12,801 nt of DNA from JAWPNA01 sp045402695 (GTDB lineage Bacteria > Acidobacteriota > Polarisedimenticolia > JACPZX01 > DASXTC01), in contig JAWPNA010000210.1 of NCBI GenBank assembly GCA_045402695.1, forward strand, positions 1-12,801, read 5' to 3'. Both the position numbers and the translations under genes were made by a program. Positions 1 through 8,700 of this stretch are shown here, in pieces. The first letter of the stretch is position 1, and each line of letters opens with the position of its first letter. The notes below the pieces were generated by a model. That model made no database searches, had not been told where the DNA came from, and saw only the letters and a list, made by a program, of their open reading frames with translations.

Positions 1-3000
1 GCCGTCGAGGTCGAAGTCGGGCGAGGAAGTCACGACGATTCGCGCCGTCCCCGTGAAGTTGGCCACGAACTCGAGAGCAGGGTCCACGGTGAAGGTCATC
101 GAGTCCGGGTCAAAGGCGTCGTCCACGCTCCGGAGGAGGACGCCGGAGCTGTTGTAGAGGCCGACCACGGCGTCGAGCGGCGACCCCATCTCGCCGGCTT
201 CGACGTCGATCCGTATCGTCTGGCCCGCCACCACCGGCACCGCGTAGAAGTCCAGGTCCCCCGATCCCAGGACGGCCGCCGCGGTCTCGCGGCCGCCTCC
301 CAGGTCGGCGAGCGTGGCAGGAGTGCCGAAGGAGTCGTTCGGCTCGTACAGGTCGAACGACGGAAGGTCGTTGATCCGGATGTCGAAGGGCCCGAGCGTC
401 GAGCCGGCCGAGGCCACGATTACTCCGGCATCGTCGGGGTCGTCCACGAGCTGCAGCGAGCTCTCGCCAAGGTTGAAGCACTCCTCCGGCCCCGGCACCG
501 TGACAGGCGTGGGGAGCGGCCCCACGAACGTCCCGTTCGCGATTGAGAACTGTCTGCTGATCTGCTCGACGCAGACGGTGTAGTTGCCGGGAGCCAGACC
601 GCGCAGGACGAACTCCCCCTGCTCAGGCGGGTTGCCCGTCGAGCAGCCTCCCGACGACGTGCAGGGGTAGCAGATCCCTCCGATGTTGCAGGGGAAGAAC
701 GTCCCGCCCGAGATCGCCGAGTAGGCGAGCCTCAGGGGATCGTCGGTCCTGCGCGCCACGACGAGAGCGCCCTGGAGCGGGATCCCTCCCGCCCGCACGG
801 TCCCCGACAGGCTCGCCGTGGTCGAGGCGAAGGACGCCGACGGGTAGAGCGCGCTGACCGCCGCCTCGTCGTCGGCGTTCAGGGTCGCGATCTGCTCCTC
901 GTCGTCCGCCTCGGCCGGGTACATCGAGGGCACGTAGGTGTCGTTTTCAGGGTCGCCGTCAGCTGCCACCTCCTCGTTGACGACGCTGTGATCCAGGTTC
1001 AGCAGGTGGCCGACCTCGTGCACGGCGATCGACTCGAAGGCGAGGGCCGAGGCTGCGTCGTCGGGGGAGGCCGGAAGCCCGGCGCCGTCGAAGACCGCGC
1101 CGTTGAGGACGATGCTCGCCTCCGTGATCGCCCCGGAGACCGCCAGTGGGGTGTCAATGATGGCCACGCCCAGGATGTCGAACTGGGCGCCGGGGCCAAA
1201 CATGTCGGCGATGACGCTTCCATCCTCGTCGTATATCACGGGCGACAGGCCGTCCCCCGAGACCTTCCAGAAGTGCGCCCAGTGGTTCGGGTTGCTGTAG
1301 GGCAGCCCCACCGCATCCACGTCGCCCGGGAGCTCGGGCCCGGCGGCGAAGGTGACGTCGGACGTGGCGACATCCTCCCACTGCTGGAAAGCGTCGGCCA
1401 CCAGAGCGTCAGCGGCCGAGTTGGTCAGGGTTCCGAGGCTCCCCCGATCGGGGTGGTAGACAATCGGCGCCGCCGTGCTCCACCGCATCGGGTTCCCTTT
1501 CCCGTCCACGGCGCGCGATCCACCGCCCCCCGCCGTGTCGCAGAGGTTGCCGATCCCATCGTCGTCGGCATCGTCCTGGCCTGGGTTCTGGATGAGGGGG
1601 CAGTTGTCGCAGGTGTCGGCCACACCGTCGGCGTCCGAGTCGCTCTGCGATGTGTTGTAGGTCGAGGGGGCGCAGTCACAGGCGTCACCGATTCCGTCCG
1701 CGTCGTCGTCCTGCTGCCCCGGGTTGTAGGTGACCTTGCAATTGTCGAAATCGTTGATGATTCCGTCAAACTCGGAATCGGTCGGTCCCGCGGCGATTGC
1801 TTCGATCGGCCCGGAGGGGGTCGGGTCCCGCCAGGCTTCCAGAATCGCCGGACCGGATCGTGGGGAGATGAAGGCGGGCGCGAAAGCGTCGAGCAGGTAC
1901 AGCGTGTCGTTGGCTCCGTGCTGGTCCAGCCCCGCGTCCGCCGTGGAGACGAACAGCCGGTCGCCCAATGCCCCGATACCGATGACGGCTCGGTTCAGAA
2001 TCCCGCCCACGACGTCGTCCCCGGAAGGGGTCGTGGTGTTGCAGGCCCGGTTCGCGCCTGGGGCAATGACCCGTCCCGTAATCACGTCGTCCCCAGAGGG
2101 CGCCGTCTCCACGACGCCGTTTGGTCCCGCGTCGATGCACCCCGCGCGGTCGTCCCCGGCGGTCGTCAGCGTGTCGCAGGAATTGTTCGTCCCAATGTGA
2201 ATCTCGCTCCCGACGATCACGTCCCCCGCGGCCAGGGGAGTCTGGAGGATCCCGTCGGGCCCGGGCCATACGCAGCGCGTCGGCGTCAGGTACCGTTCCA
2301 GCGTGAGCCCAGAGGCGAACTCCAGGAGGCTGAGGACGTTGATGCCCAGGGACGACGAGAACCATCCGGCATGATCGTCGCGCGATGGCGGGTAGTCGCT
2401 CGCGCCGACCGCTGCCTGGCCCGTGAGGCCGAAACTCGCGGAGAGAAAGAAGCCTCCAAGTAGGGGCGCTCCTGTGAACGGAGAGATAAGGAACTCCCCG
2501 TCGCGCGGCGACGCCGGCGGGAAGAGTGTCACGAGGCCTCCAGCGCCGCCGACTCCGATTCCCGTCATGCCAGTGAGGCCCGTGATGTCGGCCTGAGGGA
2601 AGGAGTTCAGGACCGCTCCCGTGATCGGATCCAGCTCGTAAACCGTCGGCGTGCCGGTCGTCGTCCCGTTGGTGTAGAAGAGGGTGGCTCTCTTGGCGGA
2701 GTACGAGAGACCCGAGCCTCCCCCGACCGCCGGCTCGGGGGTCGGGAAAGCGTTCAGGATGACGCGCCTGGCTCGATCGAGCTGATAGATCGTCCCGCCC
2801 GCGGCGGGATCCACCACGAACAGCGTCTCGGGCGGGAAGGTGTTGGGCGACGCGTCGCAGGGATCGCCCGTGCCGTCGTGGTCCGAATCGTTCTGGTTTG
2901 CGCTCGCCGTCGTGGGGCAGTTGTCGCTGGCGTCCCCGAGGCCGTCCATGTCGGCGTCGGCCTGATCGGAGTTGGGTTTCTCGGGACAGTTGTCCGAGGC

Positions 3001-4518
3001 GTTGAGGTCTCCATCGCCATCGAGGTCCGTGATCGCCGCCGCCACGTCAATCCGCGGGAAGGACATCCCGATCCGCGAGTCGAAGATGGAAACCCCCGTG
3101 GACTTCAACCGTGTCTCGACGTCGGCGGCGGTCAGCGCAGGCTCCCGTTCCAGGAGGAGGGCGGCCGCCCCGGCCGCGTGCGCGGTCGAAGCGGACGAGT
3201 AGCATTCGCGACTGATGTTATGGTCGTTGCCCGAGAAGACATAGTCGGAGACGATGAAGCAGCCGGGGGCCAGCAGGTCGAGGTCGGAACGCACGTTTGA
3301 CCCGCAGGGGACCTTGTCCACCGGCGGCGTGACATCGGTGCAAAATGCCGGGGCGCCGACTAGGGCCGACCACCCGACGTTCCTCGTTAGAGTGTCGTCG
3401 TAGACCACTCCCACGGACACGGCGTCTGCCAAGCACGCGGGGAATGACATCGCTCCGACACCGTTGGGATCCGACCCGCTCGGGGCGAAGGTGAGAGCGT
3501 CGTTCATCGATCGCAGCGAGGAGATCGCGGTTGCCGTCGCCGGAAACGTCGCGTCGCAGGCCGTCGTGAAGACGCTAAAGGAGGTCTCTGCAAGGCTGAC
3601 CACTCTGACGTCGGGGCGGTTGGCCAGGACCCAGTCCAAACCCTTCGTCCAGTCCGAGAGGGAACCGAAGTTGTTGGGATCCTGCACGCGCACGGCGACG
3701 ACCTTCGCGGCCGGCGCCATCCCCGGGGCGGCGAGGTCAGCGTTGCCTCGACCCAGGATGATCCCCGTCACCAGCGTCCCATGCCCGTTGTCATCCTCTG
3801 CGGAGCCTGTCCCATCCTGCTCCTCGAGGCCATTCGGACAGCACCCCTCCCCGTCGCCGAGCACGGCTCCCTGACAGAAGCAGTGCTCGCCGACAAGGGC
3901 CCCGGCGAAGTCGGGATGGTCGCTGTCAATGCCGCTGTCAATGACGGCCACGGTGATTCCCGCGCCCGTGAGCCCCGCGCGGTGCGCCTGGTCCAGGCCG
4001 ATCAAGATCCGGCTTTGCGACATCGCGCCCTTCCCCGGCATGTTGGGAGTGATGGAGAGCACCTGGGGCGAGACCTCGAGCCTCGCCAACTGGCCCGCAT
4101 CCAGGCGCGCGACAAATCCCGGCACCATGAAGAAGCGGTACAGACCCCGCAGCTCCCCCGGGGCGAACGACCGAAGGACTGCGTCCTGAGCACGGCCGAC
4201 CTCCGACCGGAGGCTCGCGCGGGTCGAGGCGGGAAAGGCCTTCAGGAAGACAACGGCGTCCGCGCCCCCCTGGGCCGCGATCTGGGCGCGGAGATGCGAG
4301 GAGATCCGCTCGGGGCGCGGCGGAGCAGGCGCGTGTGGAAAAGGAGTTCCGGGGGCCGCTTCGGGCTCGACGGCCTCCTCCTCGATCGCCGTGAGGAGGA
4401 CGCCGCCGGAGCCATGACCCGATCGGGGCCGCGACAGCGCCGCTGCGCCTGCCGCCGACACGAGAAGCAGCACCGCGGCAACGGAAAGAATGAGGCGTCC
4501 CCGGAGCGGCTGACTCAC
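1..4518 (-). CDS. Secreted two-protease protein: S8 subtilisin-like domain plus matrixin-like zinc metalloprotease (3' end outside window)
   Basis: The frame is open from a GTG at 4516-4518 to the window edge, giving 1506 codons without a stop, so the C-terminus is missing. GTG was chosen because GGGAGA lies 7 nt upstream and a signal peptide follows (MSQPLRGRLILSVAAVLLLV). Order seen: signal peptide and propeptide (1-185); S8 domain (about 186-490) with Asp194 in VIDSGIDSDHPD, His246 in DNGHGTLVTG and Ser442 in YSSASTAHAAG; TSP3-like Asp-rich block (498-556); a middle region with a repeated GDD/GPNG cassette (749-838); second TSP3-like block (914-995); matrixin-like domain (about 1010-1228) with HEVGHLLNLDH (His1167, Glu1168, His1171, His1177) and Met-turn SMYP (Met1199); carboxypeptidase-regulatory-like domain (1235-1330); PPC-like domain from YEPNDS (1391) onward. 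The protein probably acts outside the cell and binds calcium and zinc. Oddity: Ser349 sits where the oxyanion Asn is expected (SGSD instead of GN). Family assignments rest on motifs read by eye. Confidence 0.9.
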   Translation of the reverse strand, partial: MSQPLRGRLILSVAAVLLLVSAAGAAALSRPRSGHGSGGVLLTAIEEEAVEPEAAPGTPFPHAPAPPRPERISSHLRAQIAAQGGADAVVFLKAFPASTRASLRSEVGRAQDAVLRSFAPGELRGLYRFFMVPGFVARLDAGQLARLEVSPQVLSITPNMPGKGAMSQSRILIGLDQAHRAGLTGAGITVAVIDSGIDSDHPDFAGALVGEHCFCQGAVLGDGEGCCPNGLEEQDGTGSAEDDNGHGTLVTGIILGRGNADLAAPGMAPAAKVVAVRVQDPNNFGSLSDWTKGLDWVLANRPDVRVVSLAETSFSVFTTACDATFPATATAISSLRSMNDALTFAPSGSDPNGVGAMSFPACLADAVSVGVVYDDTLTRNVGWSALVGAPAFCTDVTPPVDKVPCGSNVRSDLDLLAPGCFIVSDYVFSGNDHNISRECYSSASTAHAAGAAALLLEREPALTAADVETRLKSTGVSIFDSRIGMSFPRIDVAAAITDLDGDGDLNASDNCPEKPNSDQADADMDGLGDASDNCPTTASANQNDSDHDGTGDPCDASPNTFPPETLFVVDPAAGGTIYQLDRARRVILNAFPTPEPAVGGGSGLSYSAKRATLFYTNGTTTGTPTVYELDPITGAVLNSFPQADITGLTGMTGIGVGGAGGLVTLFPPASPRDGEFLISPFTGAPLLGGFFLSASFGLTGQAAVGASDYPPSRDDHAGWFSSSLGINVLSLLEFASGLTLERYLTPTRCVWPGPDGILQTPLAAGDVIVGSEIHIGTNNSCDTLTTAGDDRAGCIDAGPNGVVETAPSGDDVITGRVIAPGANRACNTTTPSGDDVVGGILNRAVIGIGALGDRLFVSTADAGLDQHGANDTLYLLDAFAPAFISPRSGPAILEAWRDPTPSGPIEAIAAGPTDSEFDGIINDFDNCKVTYNPGQQDDDADGIGDACDCAPSTYNTSQSDSDADGVADTCDNCPLIQNPGQDDADDDGIGNLCDTAGGGGSRAVDGKGNPMRWSTAAPIVYHPDRGSLGTLTNSAADALVADAFQQWEDVATSDVTFAAGPELPGDVDAVGLPYSNPNHWAHFWKVSGDGLSPVIYDEDGSVIADMFGPGAQFDILGVAIIDTPLAVSGAITEASIVLNGAVFDGAGLPASPDDAASALAFESIAVHEVGHLLNLDHSVVNEEVAADGDPENDTYVPSMYPAEADDEEQIATLNADDEAAVSALYPSASFASTTASLSGTVRAGGIPLQGALVVARRTDDPLRLAYSAISGGTFFPCNIGGICYPCTSSGGCSTGNPPEQGEFVLRGLAPGNYTVCVEQISRQFSIANGTFVGPLPTPVTVPGPEECFNLGESSLQLVDDPDDAGVIVASAGSTLGPFDIRINDLPSFDLYEPNDSFGTPATLADLGGGRETAAAVLGSGDLDFYAVPVVAGQTIRIDVEAGEMGSPLDAVVGLYNSSGVLLRSVDDAFDPDSMTFTVDPALEFVANFTGTARIVVTSSPDFDLDG

Positions 4519-4522
4519 CGGC

Positions 4523-5131
4523 CTATCTCCCGAGCGTCTCGGCGATGTCGAGAAGGGCCTCCGGGCCGATCTCCCGCTCGCCCTTCCACCGCGCCAGGTC
4601 CGGGCCCACCTTCCGCTCGACCTGCGCCGTCACCCCGCGAAACAGGTGCTGGTTTCCAAAGCCGTTGAACGCCAGCTTGCGTCCGGCTTTGTCCCTGATG
4701 ACGCCGAACTTCCCCTGGCCGAATCCGACCGGGCTCGTCAGACCCGACGTGCTGTCGCCGTAAAGGAAGAGGACGAACTCCTCGCCCCGGCTGAAGGCCG
4801 GAACTCCGTCCACGCCGCGCCCCTTCTCGGCTGACGCGGTCTGGTCGCCGAGGAGGCGGAAGACGATTCGCCCGTGCACGTCCCCCTTGACCGCGCGCGT
4901 CACGACCACCGTGACATCTGTGACAGTGTGCCGGAGGCTCGCGTCCTCGTGGACCTTCACTTCTACGCAGCGCCCGGAGAAGATCCGTGCGGCTCTCTGC
5001 GCGAGCTGCTCGATGTTCAGGCTGCGTACGCGGGAGGCGAGCGCGTCGGGAGCCGACGCGGGACAGGGGAGCAAAGCGAGCATGACGGCCCAGAAGGCGA
5101 CTCGCGCACGGCGCTGCCGGACGACGGTCAT
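4523..5131 (-). CDS. Small secreted protein of unknown function upstream of the two-protease gene
   Basis: This encodes 202 residues. The ATG at 5129-5131 is preferred over a TTG 78 nt further upstream because AGGGGG lies 6 nt before it and a clear signal peptide follows (basic MTVVRQRRARV, then a hydrophobic stretch to about residue 27, likely cleaved after ASA or ALA). The mature part is beta-rich, with short motifs SGRCVEV (52-58), GVPAFSRGEEFVLFLYG (near 105-120) and VGFGQGKFGV. I do not recognise a named domain. From memory it resembles a widespread unassigned group of exported proteins with a GxPxFxxGExxLxFL stretch, which I associate with neighbouring matrixin-like proteases; that is recollection, not a search. 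The gene ends 4 nt before the two-protease gene, so it is very likely in the same operon. A role as chaperone, inhibitor or partner of that protease is a guess. Confidence 0.85.
   Translation of the reverse strand: MTVVRQRRARVAFWAVMLALLPCPASAPDALASRVRSLNIEQLAQRAARIFSGRCVEVKVHEDASLRHTVTDVTVVVTRAVKGDVHGRIVFRLLGDQTASAEKGRGVDGVPAFSRGEEFVLFLYGDSTSGLTSPVGFGQGKFGVIRDKAGRKLAFNGFGNQHLFRGVTAQVERKVGPDLARWKGEREIGPEALLDIAETLGR
4526..4531 (-). promoter_or_regulatory. Ribosome binding site for the two-protease gene
   Basis: GGGAGA on the minus strand ends 7 nt before the GTG at 4518. It overlaps the last codons of the upstream gene, whose TAG is only 4 nt before that GTG. This supports GTG as the true start and suggests translational coupling of the two genes. 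Confidence 0.6.
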
Positions 5132-5137
5132 TCTGTT

Positions 5138-5143
5138 CCCCCT
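5138..5143 (-). promoter_or_regulatory. Ribosome binding site deciding the start at 5131
   Basis: AGGGGG on the minus strand is separated by AACAGA (6 nt) from the ATG at 5129-5131. No comparable site precedes the upstream TTG, so the shorter 202-residue form is favoured. Confidence 0.6.
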
Positions 5144-5469
5144 GTGCGAAGTGGTTGCTCTTCCGGCCGCCACGATCAAGCCAGGAGCCTCGCCCGGGAC
5201 CACTGTCAAAACCCGAAAATGAGATGACTCTACCCCGAAATCGACTGGGGGACAAGAGTTTTCTGAAGTATCCTCCGAGCCCGATATCGCGGGCTTCAGC
5301 CAAAGGCCGATCTACCCGACCGTGTCTCGGTCCGGAGTTTTGTGGCTCCCAGGACCGACCGGATCATGTGGAGTGTGACCTGGCGACCCATCTCGCCGAT
5401 CGAGGTCGTCTGGGGGATCTCCTTCGGGCAGGCCGGGACCCAGTTCTGGTGGTTGCCGCAGTCGGCCCC
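5144..5469. other. Stretch without a confident gene, with one unexplained short open frame
   Basis: Between the ABC-ATPase relic and the small secreted gene I see no convincing gene. On the minus strand, 5296-5469 can be read without a stop for 57 codons (fragments NWVPACPKEIPQTTS and IGEMGRQVTLHMIRSVLGA), ending in TGA. It has no start codon of its own and I recognise no family. It may be a gene fragment or part of a dispersed repeat. A 6-bp hairpin (5278-5295) lies at its end, and a TTGACA sits at 5204-5209 with no matching -10 box. Confidence 0.4.
5278..5295. other. Short inverted repeat, AGCCCG-ATATCG-CGGGCT
   Basis: There is a perfect 6-bp stem with a 6-nt loop just past the stop of the short unexplained frame. 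Neither strand has a T-run after it, so it is a weak candidate for a terminator and may be chance. Confidence 0.25.
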
Positions 5470-5633
5470 TCATGCAGCGTGGCGATGGTGCGCATCAAGG
5501 TCCATTTGCCCGCGCCGTTCGGCCCCAGGAGGCCGAACATGCCGGCGGGGATGCACAGTGAGACGTTCTAGAGCGCGCGCGCCCCGTTCGGGTAGGTCTT
5601 GGACAAGCTCTCGATGACCAGCTCAAGTGTCAT
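5470..5633 (-). pseudogene. Relic of an ABC-transporter ATP-binding protein (N-terminal part only)
   Basis: From the ATG at 5631-5633 the translation begins MTLELVIESLSKTYPNGARAL, typical of the first strands of an ABC ATPase. It then meets an in-frame TAG at 5568-5570 (codon 22). Reading through the stop gives NVSLCIPAGMFGLLGPNGAG and then KWTLMRTIATL. This contains a Walker A motif, GPNGAGK, with Lys43 followed by Trp44 where Ser or Thr is expected. Similarity stops after about codon 54; the Q-loop, signature and Walker B are absent and the sequence changes character. The stop, the damaged Walker A and the loss of the remaining ~80% of the protein make it non-functional as an ATPase. The good ribosome binding site suggests fairly recent decay. 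No permease partner is visible. The downstream limit is approximate. Confidence 0.8.
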
Positions 5634-5640
5634 TACGGAT

Positions 5641-5647
5641 CTCCCCC
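5641..5647 (-). promoter_or_regulatory. Leftover ribosome binding site of the ABC-ATPase relic
   Basis: GGGGGAG on the minus strand lies 7 nt before the ATG at 5631-5633. It is well placed and intact although the gene behind it is broken, and it supports that ATG as the former start. Confidence 0.5.
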
Positions 5648-5681
5648 TTTATGCGTGGATGGCACTCGCCGATCATACGCG

Positions 5682-5708
5682 GCGGCCCCGGAGGGAGTTC
5701 CGGGCCGC
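5682..5708 (-). terminator. Possible hairpin downstream of the repeat-protein gene
   Basis: GCGGCCC and GGGCCGC pair perfectly, and GGA/TCC extends the stem across a single bulged C, with a short GGGAGT loop. It lies about 65 nt past the TAG of the repeat-protein gene and before the relic's ribosome binding site. No T-run follows, so it is not a canonical intrinsic terminator; it could protect the mRNA 3' end or be chance in GC-rich DNA. Confidence 0.3.
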
Positions 5709-5773
5709 ACCCAGCAGCAGTGTTCGACCAGGAATTCGTCGCGTGCCTGCTCGACTGAGAGCTTTCTTGCCCG

Positions 5774-8700
5774 CTACGGGCATGGACAGGTCAGATCGGC
5801 CGTCTCCTCCACTCCGCTGGGCGAGGCAAATCCCAGAGGCCCGGTTCCACGCGTGTTGTCGGCCGCCACGATGAAGAACGCGTTGCCGGCCGGCATCGGC
5901 AGGCTGACGCTGGTCTGATGGATCCGGCACTTGATCGTCGAGGCGTTGCCAGGCACAACCCCGCCGTACGCCTGCAGCAGGAAGAAATCGCCGGAGATGA
6001 TCCGGTAGGAATCGGACAGGACTGTGGACTCCCAGCTCAGGTCAAGTTGTGCCGGACCGGGCGTCGTCACATTCAGCAAGATGGCGGCTCCCGACGGACT
6101 GACCTCGGGAGGCAGCGGGGGCCTCTTAGTCGAGAGCCATGCGATGGCGTCCAGGCCGGAGACAGTGGGAGCGATCGAGGTGACTGCTCCGCTACCGGTG
6201 TCGACTCTGGTCAGAGAGCTGCCAACGAGATTGTCGTGGACCGACGCATACAGGATTCGGGTGCTTGGTCGGAAGTCCATGCCGTTGACTCTCGGATTCA
6301 GGAGGAAACCAGGGTAGACAAGGGGCGTCACCAGACTCGCCATGCCCGTGGTCTGGTCCAGCTTGTTCAGATTGGCCTGGTTCGCGTGGAACAGGATGTC
6401 CGCCGTGTCGAACGCCACGCCGTTGCCGCAGCAGCCCACGCCAGACCCACCCAGCGCGGTGGCCATCCCCGTGACGGCATTGATCGTGCCCACTCCGTCG
6501 CCGCCCTCGATGTAGCCGTACAGCTTATCGTCGGAATTGCGGAACGATATATCGGAGAAGACGTCGCCGAATCCAGTCAGGAGGACAGTCGTCGGTCCGA
6601 CCTCTGTGCCGGCCCCTGTCGCGAGGTCAATGTTCAACAGGACGTTGGTGTTGGAGCCATCGTTGCGCTCGCCGGTGGCGAAAAGTCTGCCCGTCGAGTC
6701 GAAGTCGAGCGCGCTCACGCGCTGGTAGCCCGTCGGCCCGACGAAAGTGGGCACAGCGGTGACCGGGTCGATTCTCCATAGACTCGCCAGTCCATCCGGT
6801 CCCGAGTAGGCGGCCCCGTAAAGCAGGTCGGGTGGCCCCGTGCAGATCGTGAGGTTGTCGAATCCGATGGTCCCGGGCGCGGTCCCGACCACCGTCAGGC
6901 TGCGGATGTCGTTGAACGGCGAGAGCACGGTGAGGACATCGAAGAGGCAGAAGTCGCCGGTCGGGTCTCCGGTGCAGGGCGCGCCCTCGGAGGAGACTCC
7001 CCGGGTGCTCCTCGTGTCTGAGGCGACGAGGTTGCCCGTCCCACCCGGGCCGTCCCAGCCCAGGAGCGTCACGGGCAGGGAGGACGAGTGCGCGGTGTAT
7101 GAGATCCTGGCGATCGAAACGGCCGCGCTGAGATCGATGGGCCCCGGGCCCGACGCATAATAGGCGATCGTATCAGGGGAGGGCTCGTTCGCGAAGAAGC
7201 CGCCGCCGCCGGAGTCCGAGTCGATGAGAGCACGCCAATCGGCGGCAAAGCTCACGTCGGGCGGACCGGTGATCAGGCCCACAAACGCGCCGTCCGGGAT
7301 CCCCTCGAAGTCAATCAAGCGGCACGTGATGCCGCCCCAGGCGAGCGCGTCCAGGTCGCGCGCGGTGCGGCCGATGATCGTGACAACGCCGGTGGCCGTG
7401 TCGATCCGGGCCAGGTAGTTGGCCGGCGAAAAATCTCGAACGGAACCGTACAGGACGCCGGTGTCCGGATGAAAGTCGGCGGCATTGACGCGGGGGTTGG
7501 AACCGAGAGGGGGGAAGAACAGCGGGGTCACGAAGGTCGCGGCCCCGGTGGTCTGGTCGAGGGTGTTGATCGCATCGTGCTTGAGGTGGTACAGGCGGTC
7601 GGCGGAGTTGAAGGCGATCCCGTTGCCGGCGCTGCTCACTCCGGAGGGACCGAGCAGGGTGGCCGCGCCTGTCGCGGGATCAATGGTGGCGACTCCATCG
7701 GCACTCTCGATGTAGCCGTACAGCGCGCCATCCGACTTGCGGAAGGAAATGTCGGCGAAGTGGTCCCCGAAGCCGAAGGCCGCCACACCTGTGGGTCCGA
7801 CCTCGGTGCCAGTGCCAGTGTTGATGTCGATCGTGATGAGGACGTTGGTATTCGAGCCGTCGTTTCTCTCAGCATTGGCGTACAAGACGCCCGAGGCGTC
7901 GAAATCCATGCCGCTGACCCGCTGAAAGCCGATCGGCCCGATGAGCGCACCAGCGCCCGTCACAGGGTCGATCCTGTACAGCGTCGCCAGACCGTCAGGG
8001 CCGGAGTATGCCGACCCGTACAGAGCGGGAGCGAGCTGGGGCATCGCCACGACGGATGCCGGCGGCCCCCAGGCGATGGCATCCAGCCCCGCTATGCTCG
8101 CGCCGATGATGCTGACCGCGCCCGTGGAGGTGTCGACGGTGGCGAGATAGTTTCTCGGCGTGTTGTCCCGCACTGCAGCGTACATGACGCCGGTGACTGG
8201 ACGGGAGTCCATGGCATTGACACGGGGGAAAAGACCCAGAGGAGGGAATCCCAGCGGCATCACGAGAGTCGCCGTCCCGGTTGACTGATCCAGTGTGTTC
8301 AGGTTGGCCTGGTTGGCATGAAACAGCACTCCTCCCGGGCTGAAGGCGATCCCGTTGCCGCAGCAGGCCACCCCGGTCGGACCCACCAGGGCGGCCGCTC
8401 CGGTGCTCGTGTTGATGGTCCCGAGCGCGTCGGAGCCCTCGATGTAGCCGTACAGTGCATTGTCTCCGGGCCGGAAGGACACGTCGGAGAAATGGTCCCC
8501 GAAGCCCAGACCGCTGACCCCTGTGGGGCCGACCTCCCCACCCGCGCCAGTGGCCGGATCGATCCGGATCAAGACGTTGGTGTTCGAGCCGTCGTTTCGC
8601 TCGGCATTGGCGTACAGGACGCCCGAAGCGTCGAAGTCCATGCCGCTGACTCGCTGGAAACCTATCGGGCCGATGGCCGTGGCGGCGCCGGTCGAGGGGT

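Noticed and set aside
988..2463. A 491-codon open frame on the plus strand
   Set aside because: It lies opposite the two-protease gene, which carries recognisable zinc-protease and TSP3-like motifs here. The plus-strand translation is rich in Arg, Gly and Val with no domain, as expected antisense to GC-rich coding DNA.
3781..4668. A 295-codon open frame on the plus strand
   Set aside because: It is antisense to the subtilisin-like domain and to the end of the small secreted gene; it has no signal peptide, motif or ribosome binding site.
5204..5209. TTGACA, a perfect -35 box upstream of the small secreted gene
   Set aside because: No TATAAT-like sequence occurs 16-18 nt downstream on that strand, so a sigma-70 promoter is not supported.
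4515..5303. A 262-codon minus-strand frame overlapping the small secreted gene
   Set aside because: It is out of frame with the 202-residue gene, very Arg-rich, and lacks a ribosome binding site, whereas the other frame has a site and a signal peptide.
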